DNA of 64,000 nucleotides from Polyangium jinanense (lineage in GTDB: Bacteria > Myxococcota > Polyangia > Polyangiales > Polyangiaceae): assembly GCF_028435365.1 (NCBI RefSeq), contig NZ_JAGTJJ010000010.1, positions 62,001 to 126,000 of the forward strand, in the 5' to 3' direction. Position 1 is the stretch's first letter. Every line of letters begins with the position of its first letter. Below, in pieces: positions 1 to 8,857 of this stretch. The notes beneath the pieces are model-generated. The model was not told the DNA's origin. It saw only the letters and a program-made list of their open reading frames with translations, and searched no databases. Both the position numbers and the translations under genes were made by a program.

Positions 1-337
1 AGGCGCGGAGGTGGTCGATGAGGATCTTGCGTTTGTCCTCGTCGGTGGCCGCGCCCTGGTAGGCGACCATGAGGGAGGCGGCCTCGCCGTTCAGGCGGTC
101 GAGCTCGCCGACGGCGACGTCGGCAGCGCGTATGAGGGAGGCGATGAAGATGCCCGGGGGATGCGGGCCCGGGCCGAGCTCGGCGGCGATGTTCTCGGCG
201 ATGCGCTCGACGGTGGGGACACGGAGCTTCGCCATGAGGGGCGAGACGCTCTGGAAGAGGTCGACCGCGAGCCCGTCCCGCCCGTCGGCGTAGCGGGATT
301 TGCGTTTGGTGAGCGCTGGAGCGAGGGGGTACTTCAA
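1..337 (-). CDS. Partial hypothetical protein, last visible gene of the CapC-like operon (3' end outside window)
   Basis: The minus-strand frame is open from the TTG at 337 to the window edge, giving about 112 residues that begin LKYPLAPALTKRKSRYADG. The TTG overlaps the TGA of the upstream 1,615-residue gene as TTGA, the same 4-bp coupling style used through the whole operon, and this decides the start; an internal ATG 34 codons later is the alternative. The visible part is soluble-looking and helical, with no signal peptide or membrane segment (for example the stretch VERIAENIAAELGPG). I do not recognise the family. Position implies a role with the CapC-like genes, possibly cytoplasmic. The real C-terminus is not visible. 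Confidence 0.6.
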   Translation of the reverse strand, partial: MKYPLAPALTKRKSRYADGRDGLAVDLFQSVSPLMAKLRVPTVERIAENIAAELGPGPHPPGIFIASLIRAADVAVGELDRLNGEAASLMVAYQGAATDEDKRKILIDHLRA

Positions 338-3300
338 GGCGGCGTGCCCCAGGTCGGGTCGGAGGAGGTGCGGCGCCTGTCGACACGGCCACTGCCCTCT
401 TCGAGCCGAGCGCGGAACGGTGCCTCCCGCGGTGGCAAGTCACGAAGGCCCCTGCCACCCGCGAGGTCGTAGCCCACGAAGATACCTCCGGAGAGTCGGA
501 AGGGCGAGGACTCGACGGGGAGGTCGAGCAAGACGCGGCCCTCGGCCCCTGCGCTGAGGCGATGGCCCCGCATGAGCCACGTCCAGAACGTGAGCTGGGC
601 ACTGACGCCGCTGCGAAGAAAGGATTTCGCGCGGTCGTAGCCGGCCGGTCGGTAACTCGTGAAGGCGCCGAGGGTGATCCAGGGCGCGAGGCCACGGCCG
701 GGGAGGAGGTGGAGCTGGGCTTCGAGGTCGGCGCGGTCGATGCCAGCGAAGTCGGGGGTGGTGCGCGTGGAGACGCCAACGCTTGCGAGGGCGTCGATCG
801 CCGGGCGGAAGAGGGCGCGGAGGCCAACGACGCCGTAGAAGGGGCGCGTGCTGGAGTAGCGGGTCCAGATCTCGCGGTCGGCGTCCTCGCGGCCTTCGAG
901 GGCGGGGTCGGTGAGGATGACGGCCGCGCCGCCCCAAGGGACGAGCGAGACGGAGTCGGCGACGGGAATCGACCAGAGGACGCCGCCGAGGGCGCGGGCG
1001 CCGAGGCCAAAGGTGTCGGTCGGTTGCGCGACGACGCGGCCGCGGACGAAGAGGCCGGGGATGACGCCGTTCGGGGCGAGGTCGAAGGAGCCGGCGACGC
1101 CGAAGCTCGGGGCGCCGAAGCGGGCGCGGGCGAAGACGGAGCCTTGCGCCCAGGCGTGGATCGATTCGATCTCGCGGCGCAGGGCGACGCCGACTTCGAG
1201 CAGGCGCGCGCCGGTGAGGTTGTCCTCGTCGCCGACGTCGAGGTCGACGAGGCGGGCGTAGATGGAGGTGAGCAGGCTGCCGGGATCGGCGTCGGAGACG
1301 ATGTCGGGCGCGACGCGGAGGGGCGGCTCGGGGGCGCCGGTGGGCGCGGGGCGGAGGCTAGGCGCGGGCGGGATGCGGCGCGGCTTGGGCAGGCCGATGG
1401 GGACGGCGAGCTGGACGCGAACGAGGGCGCGACCGCCGGGCGAGGTGACGTGGAGCGTGTGCGGGCCGTCGGGGAGGACAGGGATGCGCTTTTCGAGCTC
1501 CTGTCCGAGGGGGCGGAGGTTGTTCGGGTCGCCGCCGACGAGGTGCGCGGTGGGATCGGCGGTGGGATCGAGGGGGAGCTCGCCGCGGGAGGTGGTGCTG
1601 GGGAGGGGGATCTGCGGGTCGACCGACCAGGTGAGGGTGCGAGGTTCGCCTGCCGGGCCGCGGGCCTGGAGGCGGACGACGGTGGGCGCGGCGAAGGCGA
1701 GCTCGAGGGGGCGCTCGGGGTCGATCTCGAACCACTCGGAGACGACGCGGGCCTGGAAGGAGAAGCCGCCGGCGCCGGAGAGGCGCGCCGAGCCGATGAT
1801 GGTGCGGCCCCGCGGGGCGCGGATCTCGACGCGGTGCGGGCCGCGGGGGATCGAGAGGGTGCAGGCGGTGCGGGGAGACCTGGGGTCATCGCCGCAGGGC
1901 GCGGGTTTGCCGTCGATCTCGACGCTGAGCTGGCAGTTCGGGTCGTCTTCGAGCGCGAGGCACTGCGTTTCGACGCCGAGGGTGGTGGGCTTGCTCTGGC
2001 GGACGCGGAGCTCGACGTGCTGGCCTTCGGCGAGGAGGAGGGCGTCGTCGGGGGCGGCGAGCAGGGCGCGGCGGACCTGGAAGCCGAGCGACGGGGCGCG
2101 GCCGCCGCGGACGTCGACGAGGCCCGTGCCGGCCGCTTGATCGGCGCGGGCGACGGCGAGCCAACCTACGGCGGGTGCGAGGCGTGCGAAGGCGTTCGAG
2201 GCGGGATCACCGTTCTCAACGGCGTGCTGGGCGAGGACGAAGCTGCGGAGGGCGCGGGCGCGGTCCTGGTCGTCGGCGGAGCGGTCGGCGGAGAGGGAGG
2301 CGGCGCGGGCGAGGGCCGGGCCGGAGCCATGCGCGAGGCCGATGTGTTCGAAGACCTCACCGGCGATCCAGCCGGCGCCGGTGCGCTCGACAAGGACGGC
2401 GTAGAGGAGGCCGTCGGCGTCGGTGGAAGAGCGGGCGTTGCCCTCGGTGAGGGCGGTGAGGGCGGCGGCGGTGTCGTCGGCGGCCTGGGCGCGGCGGGCG
2501 CGCGTGAGCGGATCGAGGTCCTTCGGCAAGGGGAGGGGCGGGATGCGCGGGACGAGGCCGAGGGGGACGACGGCAGGGCTGCCGGCGGGCAAGCGGAGGG
2601 CTTGCGGCGGGCCTTGCGCGTCCGGCTCCTCGAGGGCTTCGAGGGGGATCTCGCCCTTGCGATCGAGGGCGGCGAGGGTTTCGTAGCCGAGGGACTCGAG
2701 GGCCTCGGCGCGCCTTTTCCGGATCACGTCCTGCTCGGCGGGCGGGGCTTTTTCGAGCTCGCGGGAGGCGTCGCGGACGCGGGCGAGGAGGAGACTGATG
2801 GCGTCGGGGGCCGTTTCGCGGGAGGCGGCGGGGATGCGCGGCTCGGGGGCGCGGCGCGGGTGGAGGCGCGCGGAGACGCGGAGGAGGGTCTCTTCCTGGG
2901 TCTCGACCTGGATTTCGCCGGCCTCGGCGGGGACGGGGACCTCGATCGCGCCGGTCGCGCCGTGGTCGATCCAGGCCTCGTACACGCGGTCGCCGACGCG
3001 GACGTGGAGGCGGCGCGGCTTGCGGGTGCCGCTCTCGGCGACATGAGCGACGACACGCGCGACGGTGGCGCGGCCCGGGTCGGGGACGCGGAACTTGGCT
3101 TCGCCGTTCAGCCGGATCCAGCGGGTGAGCTCGCGCAGGGTGTCGCAGGGCGCGAAGCCGTCGCGCGGGATGCGGGCGAAGACGGGGACGGCGCCGGCGG
3201 GGCGCTCGAACGCGTGACGGCCGGGCGTGACGGCGATGCCGCTGCCGAGGCCGGCGCCGGTGTGCACGGCGGAGGCGATGTTGTCGATGAGGAGGGAGGT

Positions 3301-5181
3301 CTCCGGGACCGGGTCGGTTTGTCCGGGAATGACGAGGAGGCGGGTGTGGGTCGCGGGCGCGGGCGGCGGGAGGACGTCGATGTCGGCGCGGCCTTCGCGG
3401 AGGACGGTCCAGCGCAGGCCACGCGGGCCGACGAGGGCGCAGCGGGTGCTGCCGACGTTGTCGAAGGGGACGGAGATGTCGTTCCAGACGACGGAGCCGG
3501 TGGGCGGGTCGAGCGTGTCCCACGGCGCCTCGCGGACCCAGGTTTGCCGGGCGCGGCTGGCGGCGCCGGGCATGTCGCCGTGGAGCCATGCATAACGCTC
3601 GGCGAGGGGCGCGGCGGCGGGGCGGCGGCCGTCCTCGGGCGGCGAGAGCATGGCGCGGAGGGCGTCGAGAGCGACGCGGTCGTCCTCGTGGGTGGCCTCG
3701 GGCAGAGGGCGTTCCCAGGGGCGCGGCGGAGGGAGCGTGCGGGCATGGGCTGCGACGAGCCGTTCGAGGACGGCGCGCAGAACGGGGCCGGCGGCGCCGG
3801 CGGGCAGGGCGCGGGCGAGGTCGAAGGCGCGCTCGGCGGCCTCGCGGGCCTGCTCGGGGCTCGTGGCCCAGCGGACGGCTTCGGCGAGGAGGAAGGCGCG
3901 AAGGGCCGGCGGGACGTCGCCCGCGAGGACGCGCTTCAGCGCAGCGTCGACGTCACGCGCGGCGCCCGTGCGGTCGGCGGCGGCTGCGAGGCGGACGACG
4001 GCCGCGGCGGCGGGCTCCTTTGCGCCATCGGCGAGGGCGTCGAGGCGGGCTTCGCGATCGCGGGCGCGAGGGGCGATGTCGAGGACGTCGGGACGTTTGC
4101 GGAAAGCGGTGGCGGCGACGGCGATCTCGCCTTCGAGGGCTTCGATCGAGACGCGACGTGTCTCGACGGGCAAGGGGACGCGGATGCTCTGCGTCGCGGT
4201 CCATCGCTGGGCATCGGCGGTGCGGGTGGCGACGTCCCACACGAGCTCGCGCACGACGACATCACCGGCGCGCACGATCGCGCGCGCAGCGCCAATGCCG
4301 CGGGCCTGGATGGAGAGGCGCACGACGTCGGAGGCGGGCGCGTCAACGACGATGCTGTTCGCCTTGGCGGCGAGCGCGCCGCGGGAAGCGAGGACGAGGC
4401 GCCACGGCGAGGCATCCGGCTCGACGGCGAGCTGATCGGCGGCCTCGCGGGCGTCACGGCCGCCTTCGAGGGAGACCGCGCGGCGGACGAAGTAAGGCTC
4501 GACGAGGGGGCGAACGAGGAGGGTGCTTTCGAGCCAGCGGACGGTGAGCCAGTCGCGGGTGGCGTCGGGCGGCGCGGCGTCGAGCGCGCTCTTCGCGGCG
4601 AAGAGCCAGCGGAGGATCGAGGCGGCCTCGGGGATCGCGGTTTCGGGGCGCGTCGCTGTGGGATCACGCAGCCAGCGCGTGACGTCCTCGTCGAGCCGGT
4701 GCCAGGCGAGCGAGGAGCGGAGGAGGCTGCCCATCGAGGCGGTGATCGCGGCGGGTTTGTCGGACCGAACCACGAGGAAACGAGCGCCGGTCCACATGGG
4801 GACGTCGACGACGCGGGATTCGAGGCCTTTGGGGGACGTCGGCGCGAGGGTGGGTGGAAGCGGCAGCCACGTGACCGCGTCGGGCACGTCGCGCACGCCG
4901 GTGCCGAGGCCGACGGCGGTGATGGGTCCTTCGAGGCGCACGCGATCCCCGGGCTCGATGGGCAGGAGCAGGACCGAGCCCTTCGCGAGGGAGATCGGCG
5001 CGCTCGGATCGACGTCGACGGCACTGCCTTGCGTGGGCGTGTCGAGCGAGAAGGGCGCGATACGGGCGCGGGTCGGCGCGACCCAGCCGGGCGGATCGAG
5101 GCTCGCATCGGCGCGCGCTCCATCGGGAGCGAGGCCGAGGACGAGCCCGAGGGCCACGGCGAGGGCAGACCGAACGTTCAT
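334..5181 (-). CDS. Large exported protein with C-terminal outer-membrane barrel-like region
   Basis: The protein has 1,615 residues. It begins with a Sec signal (MNVRSALAVALGLVLGLAP, cleavage near ARADA). Residues about 30-1300 look like alpha-helical repeat stretches mixed with beta-sandwich segments, with no transmembrane helix. From about residue 1340 to 1600 the sequence alternates short amphipathic strands and turns rich in G, F, W and Y (GSVFARARFGAPSFGVAGS; FRLSGGIFVGYDLAGG), as in an outer-membrane beta-barrel. The ATG overlaps the stop of the upstream lipoprotein gene (ATGA), so translation is coupled. Family not recognised. I infer an outer-membrane export or anchoring component of the polymer system whose inner-membrane part is the double CapC protein. 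A very long antisense open frame covers this gene and is a codon-bias shadow. Confidence 0.75.
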   Translation of the reverse strand: MNVRSALAVALGLVLGLAPDGARADASLDPPGWVAPTRARIAPFSLDTPTQGSAVDVDPSAPISLAKGSVLLLPIEPGDRVRLEGPITAVGLGTGVRDVPDAVTWLPLPPTLAPTSPKGLESRVVDVPMWTGARFLVVRSDKPAAITASMGSLLRSSLAWHRLDEDVTRWLRDPTATRPETAIPEAASILRWLFAAKSALDAAPPDATRDWLTVRWLESTLLVRPLVEPYFVRRAVSLEGGRDAREAADQLAVEPDASPWRLVLASRGALAAKANSIVVDAPASDVVRLSIQARGIGAARAIVRAGDVVVRELVWDVATRTADAQRWTATQSIRVPLPVETRRVSIEALEGEIAVAATAFRKRPDVLDIAPRARDREARLDALADGAKEPAAAAVVRLAAAADRTGAARDVDAALKRVLAGDVPPALRAFLLAEAVRWATSPEQAREAAERAFDLARALPAGAAGPVLRAVLERLVAAHARTLPPPRPWERPLPEATHEDDRVALDALRAMLSPPEDGRRPAAAPLAERYAWLHGDMPGAASRARQTWVREAPWDTLDPPTGSVVWNDISVPFDNVGSTRCALVGPRGLRWTVLREGRADIDVLPPPAPATHTRLLVIPGQTDPVPETSLLIDNIASAVHTGAGLGSGIAVTPGRHAFERPAGAVPVFARIPRDGFAPCDTLRELTRWIRLNGEAKFRVPDPGRATVARVVAHVAESGTRKPRRLHVRVGDRVYEAWIDHGATGAIEVPVPAEAGEIQVETQEETLLRVSARLHPRRAPEPRIPAASRETAPDAISLLLARVRDASRELEKAPPAEQDVIRKRRAEALESLGYETLAALDRKGEIPLEALEEPDAQGPPQALRLPAGSPAVVPLGLVPRIPPLPLPKDLDPLTRARRAQAADDTAAALTALTEGNARSSTDADGLLYAVLVERTGAGWIAGEVFEHIGLAHGSGPALARAASLSADRSADDQDRARALRSFVLAQHAVENGDPASNAFARLAPAVGWLAVARADQAAGTGLVDVRGGRAPSLGFQVRRALLAAPDDALLLAEGQHVELRVRQSKPTTLGVETQCLALEDDPNCQLSVEIDGKPAPCGDDPRSPRTACTLSIPRGPHRVEIRAPRGRTIIGSARLSGAGGFSFQARVVSEWFEIDPERPLELAFAAPTVVRLQARGPAGEPRTLTWSVDPQIPLPSTTSRGELPLDPTADPTAHLVGGDPNNLRPLGQELEKRIPVLPDGPHTLHVTSPGGRALVRVQLAVPIGLPKPRRIPPAPSLRPAPTGAPEPPLRVAPDIVSDADPGSLLTSIYARLVDLDVGDEDNLTGARLLEVGVALRREIESIHAWAQGSVFARARFGAPSFGVAGSFDLAPNGVIPGLFVRGRVVAQPTDTFGLGARALGGVLWSIPVADSVSLVPWGGAAVILTDPALEGREDADREIWTRYSSTRPFYGVVGLRALFRPAIDALASVGVSTRTTPDFAGIDRADLEAQLHLLPGRGLAPWITLGAFTSYRPAGYDRAKSFLRSGVSAQLTFWTWLMRGHRLSAGAEGRVLLDLPVESSPFRLSGGIFVGYDLAGGRGLRDLPPREAPFRARLEEGSGRVDRRRTSSDPTWGTPP

Positions 5182-6344
5182 GGGTTCGGGGGCAACGACC
5201 GGGCGAAGATCGGGTCGAGCGCGGCGGCGAAGCGCGCGCGCTTCTGCTTGTCGGCGCCGAGCGCGTCGCGGACGGTGCGCGAGATCTCGACGTGGAAGAA
5301 CGGCGCGCCGAGCTCGCGGCAGGTGCGCGCTTGCTGGTTGATGGTGCCGCCGAGGATCGAGACGTCGGTCGGGTAGATCTTGACGCTGGTGTCGGTGACG
5401 GCGGGCCCGAGGCGCGCGGCGAGGCTCGCGGCATCGGCGTTCGTCTTCGCGGCGCTCACGATGATGCCCGTGCCCTCGGACTTGTCGTCTTTGAAGCCGT
5501 GGATCTGCACGGTGACCGCGCCTTGCACGAGCGCGACGAGCTCGCGATGGGCCGCGTGGAAGAACGAGCGCTCCGCGTGCGCCACGTCCGACGCGACCAC
5601 CGGCGCCGCCGCGTTCGCATCGTCCGCCTCGTCGCGATCGACCCCGGCCGGCTCCTCCACGGCCGCGCCCTTGTCGTCGTCCTTGTCGTCGTCCTTCTCG
5701 TCGACCTCGTCCCCCTCCGCCTCCGTGCCCTTGGGTTTGTCCTTGTCCTTCCCGGCCGCTGCCTTCTCATCCTTCGCCCCGCCGTCCTTCGCGGCCTCGG
5801 GCTTGTCGATGTAGCGGTGCACCGTGTTGATCAAGAGCACCCGCGCCGCCTGCGCATCGAACACGGAGAGCGCGATCGGCAACGTGCCTGCGTCGTAGAA
5901 CGTGTGCGGCGCTTCCACGAGGATCGGCCTCGCGCGCCCGGTGCGCATCACGATCACGCCCGCGCCCCGCTTCTTTTTCCGCGCCTCCTCGAGCAGCCAC
6001 ACGTCCCCGAGCACCCGAAGCGAAAACCCCTCGGGCGCCTTCTTCGGCGGCTCCTTGCGTTCGGTCGCGGCGACGAGCGCGTCGCGCACCCAGGCGGCGT
6101 ACGCGCGTTCTTCGTCGTTCGTCGGCGCTTTGTACGTGACGGTGCGGCGACCGCCCTTCCGCAGCTTGGCGATCCGCTCCTCGAGCGCCTTCGTCGCCTC
6201 CTCGTCCACCTGGGGCATCATTGCGCTGGCCTCCGAGGGGGGACAAGCGGCGGCCGGCGCAGGCGGGCTCTTCGGGCAGGACGGCGCCCCGCAGCCGAAG
6301 AGCAACGTGGTCGACAGAAGCCCTGCCCATCGCGCTTTTTTCAC
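5178..6344 (-). CDS. Lipoprotein, possible hydrolase, in the CapC-like operon
   Basis: The protein has 388 residues from a GTG that overlaps the upstream TGA (GTGA). The N-terminus is a lipoprotein signal ending LLFGC. A highly charged low-complexity insert (runs of KDKDKPKG and DEKDDDKDDDK, about residues 185-250) interrupts a folded domain. Flanking the insert are spaced His/Glu/Asp motifs: EAPHTFYDAGT, INTVHRY, HAAHREL, VQIHGFKDD and FFHVEISRTVRD. This pattern resembles a metal- or acid/base-dependent hydrolase, and a polymer-trimming enzyme such as a gamma-glutamyl hydrolase would fit the context. Specificity is inference and the family is not firmly recognised. It is third of five coupled genes. 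Confidence 0.7.
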   Translation of the reverse strand: MKKARWAGLLSTTLLFGCGAPSCPKSPPAPAAACPPSEASAMMPQVDEEATKALEERIAKLRKGGRRTVTYKAPTNDEERAYAAWVRDALVAATERKEPPKKAPEGFSLRVLGDVWLLEEARKKKRGAGVIVMRTGRARPILVEAPHTFYDAGTLPIALSVFDAQAARVLLINTVHRYIDKPEAAKDGGAKDEKAAAGKDKDKPKGTEAEGDEVDEKDDDKDDDKGAAVEEPAGVDRDEADDANAAAPVVASDVAHAERSFFHAAHRELVALVQGAVTVQIHGFKDDKSEGTGIIVSAAKTNADAASLAARLGPAVTDTSVKIYPTDVSILGGTINQQARTCRELGAPFFHVEISRTVRDALGADKQKRARFAAALDPIFARSLPPNP

Positions 6345-8857
6345 AGATCGTCCTCCGACCAAAGCCTCGGCTCGAGCTCTCCCGGCAGCGGCGCCTGGCC
6401 GACGAGCACCGCCCCGATCCACACACGATCGACGCTCTCGATCTTGATCGTCCGCATGCCCGGCTCGAGGTCGTCGCCGATCGGAATCTTTACCTTTGCG
6501 AGCCCGTCCGGTTTATTTCGCGCTTCCTTCGCCGTCCGCCGCGCCTCCCAGAGCAGGCCCATCCCCGCGTCGCCCGTGCGCCCCGAGAGCTCGCCGCTGG
6601 CCGTCGTGATCGACCGGAAAAACGCGCTCTTCTGCCGCCTTGGTTTGCCCCCGTCGATGCTGTAGCGAATCTTGAACGGACGCGCCTCTGCCTCGCTGAT
6701 CACGAAGAGCACGAGCGTGAGCGACTCGCCCGGCCGCTGCCGGAACGTGAACGAGAGCGGCTCGCGCGCGGGCAGCTCGAAGACGTCGCGGCGACGCATG
6801 ATCCCGCCGCCTTCCCACGGCGCCGCGTCCGCGTACGCGAGCCCATCGCCGATGCCCTTCACCTGGATATCGTGGATGCCAGCCTTGAGGCTCGCCCGCA
6901 GCACGCCCGAGAGCGACGCGATCGGCTGCTCCACCATGTTTTTCCCGTCGATCCAGAGCTCGGCCATCTTCCCGAGCCGCGACGGATGCGCCCGGTAGAG
7001 CACCTTCAGCCGCCCACCACGCTCCCCCGCGTAGCCGACCCCGAGTTTGAGCGGGTTCTCCAGATCGAGCGGCGTCCACCCGTCGTTCGGGAGCAGCTCC
7101 TTCGCGGCGATCTCGTGCGGCGCGAGGAAGCGACGCCGGACGGGCGCTTGATCCGGCACGAGCGTGCGCTCGGGCTTCTGGCCGGCCTCGCTCGGCGAAG
7201 GCTGGCCGCGCAGCTCGATGCGCACCTGCTCGTAGAGGTCGGCGATGCGGCCTTGCCGTTCGAGCTCGTTCTGGTTCTCGGCGCGGATGGGCGTCCAGGT
7301 GCGCACGTCGAACGGCGCGTATCGCCAGATCTCGTTCTCCGCGAGCTCGACGCGGTACGGCACGCGCAGGATGTCCTCGGGCACGCCCGGATCGAGCACG
7401 CGCAGGTGCACGCGCATGTGAGCGTCGCCGAGGAGCTCGATCTTCGTTGCGCCCTTCGGGATGCGCAGGATCGCACGGCGCGGATCGGTCGCGTCGGCTT
7501 CGGTCTTGTCGCTGCCGGAGACGATCGCGCCGCCCTCCTCGGCCTGATCCCGCGGCCTGCCCCAGCGTTCGAAGCGCGAGCGCGGCAAGGTCTGACGCAG
7601 CTCGGCGCGCTCGTTCGGCCCGGGGCCCCAGCGCGCGACGACGGTGCCGGACATCGAGTCGGGCGCGCCTTCCTCGGGCAGCTCCGCGCGGAGAAGCAGG
7701 CCGAGGTAGGGCTGCTCCGGCGCCACGCGCGCGAGGACCGGCCGCTCCGGATCGAGCTTCAAATACTTCACGACCCGCACATCGGGCCGGATCTCGAGCC
7801 GTTCCCCCTCGAACGGCAGCGCGATCAGATCGCCGATCTGCGCGCGCTCGTACGGCTTCGGAAGGACGAACCGCACGAGGAAATCGTCGCCCTTGCCCTC
7901 GACGACGAACGTGCGCGGGTTGAGGCGCGACGACGAGACGTGGAACACGCCGTCCTCGGGCACCGTGAGCACGCGCGCGCCGCCGCCGCCGCCCTCGCTG
8001 ATCGTCACCGATCGCCCCGGCGGCGCGAGCACGTCGAGCTCGACCGCGCCCATCACGTTGACCGCCGCCGCGTGCCGCTCGCCCACCGAATACCCCGGCA
8101 CCGTGCCCGCGGCCGCGGGGAAGGGCGTGCGATAGTTGCGCAGCAAGAGCCGCCGGAGCGAGTAGTCCTTGCCTTCGAGCCCGGCCGCGTCGAGGCGCCG
8201 ATCCCAGCCGGAGAGCGCGCGCGATCGCGCCGTCTCGGGGAGGTCCTCGAAGCCGAGCGAGGTCATGTCCGACACGACGCGTGATCGATCCTCGTCGTCG
8301 AGGCTCATCTCGTAGAACGTGCGCTCGTACGATCCGCGCCGGTACCGACCTTCCACGCGCGAGAGCACGTCCTTCACCGAGATCGGCAGCCCCCGCATCC
8401 GCATCACGCCGCCGCGTGGCAGGAGCTCCCCCGTGGTGATCGTGGTCGTGCGTGGATCGAGCACCCACTCGTCGCCTTGCGCCACCCGCGCGGCGTACTC
8501 GCCGGCCGTGGCGCCGTCCTTGTCGTCGCACGAGAGCCGGCTCTCGAGCTCGAACCGATGCGTCTGGACGTCCTTGCCGTTCTCGTCGACGAACGTTGCT
8601 TCGAATCCGTACGAAAAACGTGCCTTTGGATCACAAACGGTCGTGCGGGCCACGAGGGCCCAGGTCGAGACCACGACCGCGTCGATCGAGGAGGGCACCT
8701 TCACGGCGACGGGCTTCTCCGGGTCGACGCGATACGCGAGGATCTCGTCCATCGCCGGCAGCGCGAGGTGGGACGCGGGCGGCGGCGAGCCGAGCGGCCA
8801 GAGCAAGGCCGCCCAGCCGAAGAAGAGGATCGCGACGATGAACCAGCGGATGATCAC
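6341..8857 (-). CDS. Membrane-anchored periplasmic protein of the CapC-like operon
   Basis: The protein has 838 residues. The start is the GTG overlapping the stop of the CapC-like gene (GTGA); a longer frame reaching 9049 is only the shadow of that gene. One N-terminal transmembrane segment (IIRWFIVAILFFGWAALLW) is followed by about 810 hydrophilic, mostly beta-type residues facing the periplasm. No catalytic motif is recognised. A Gly-rich patch (SEGGGGGARV) lies near residue 280. In classical poly-gamma-glutamate systems CapB/CapA or PgsA partner CapC; this protein resembles neither visibly, so it may be a lineage-specific scaffold bridging the inner-membrane channel to the outer-membrane partner. 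Confidence 0.7.
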   Translation of the reverse strand: MIIRWFIVAILFFGWAALLWPLGSPPPASHLALPAMDEILAYRVDPEKPVAVKVPSSIDAVVVSTWALVARTTVCDPKARFSYGFEATFVDENGKDVQTHRFELESRLSCDDKDGATAGEYAARVAQGDEWVLDPRTTTITTGELLPRGGVMRMRGLPISVKDVLSRVEGRYRRGSYERTFYEMSLDDEDRSRVVSDMTSLGFEDLPETARSRALSGWDRRLDAAGLEGKDYSLRRLLLRNYRTPFPAAAGTVPGYSVGERHAAAVNVMGAVELDVLAPPGRSVTISEGGGGGARVLTVPEDGVFHVSSSRLNPRTFVVEGKGDDFLVRFVLPKPYERAQIGDLIALPFEGERLEIRPDVRVVKYLKLDPERPVLARVAPEQPYLGLLLRAELPEEGAPDSMSGTVVARWGPGPNERAELRQTLPRSRFERWGRPRDQAEEGGAIVSGSDKTEADATDPRRAILRIPKGATKIELLGDAHMRVHLRVLDPGVPEDILRVPYRVELAENEIWRYAPFDVRTWTPIRAENQNELERQGRIADLYEQVRIELRGQPSPSEAGQKPERTLVPDQAPVRRRFLAPHEIAAKELLPNDGWTPLDLENPLKLGVGYAGERGGRLKVLYRAHPSRLGKMAELWIDGKNMVEQPIASLSGVLRASLKAGIHDIQVKGIGDGLAYADAAPWEGGGIMRRRDVFELPAREPLSFTFRQRPGESLTLVLFVISEAEARPFKIRYSIDGGKPRRQKSAFFRSITTASGELSGRTGDAGMGLLWEARRTAKEARNKPDGLAKVKIPIGDDLEPGMRTIKIESVDRVWIGAVLVGQAPLPGELEPRLWSEDDL

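Noticed and set aside
562..5376. A 1,604-residue open frame on the plus strand opposite the large exported protein
   Set aside because: It is rich in E, G, A, D and R with no domains and no ribosome-binding site. It is the complement of a real gene with signal peptide and coupled start; high GC leaves antisense frames open.
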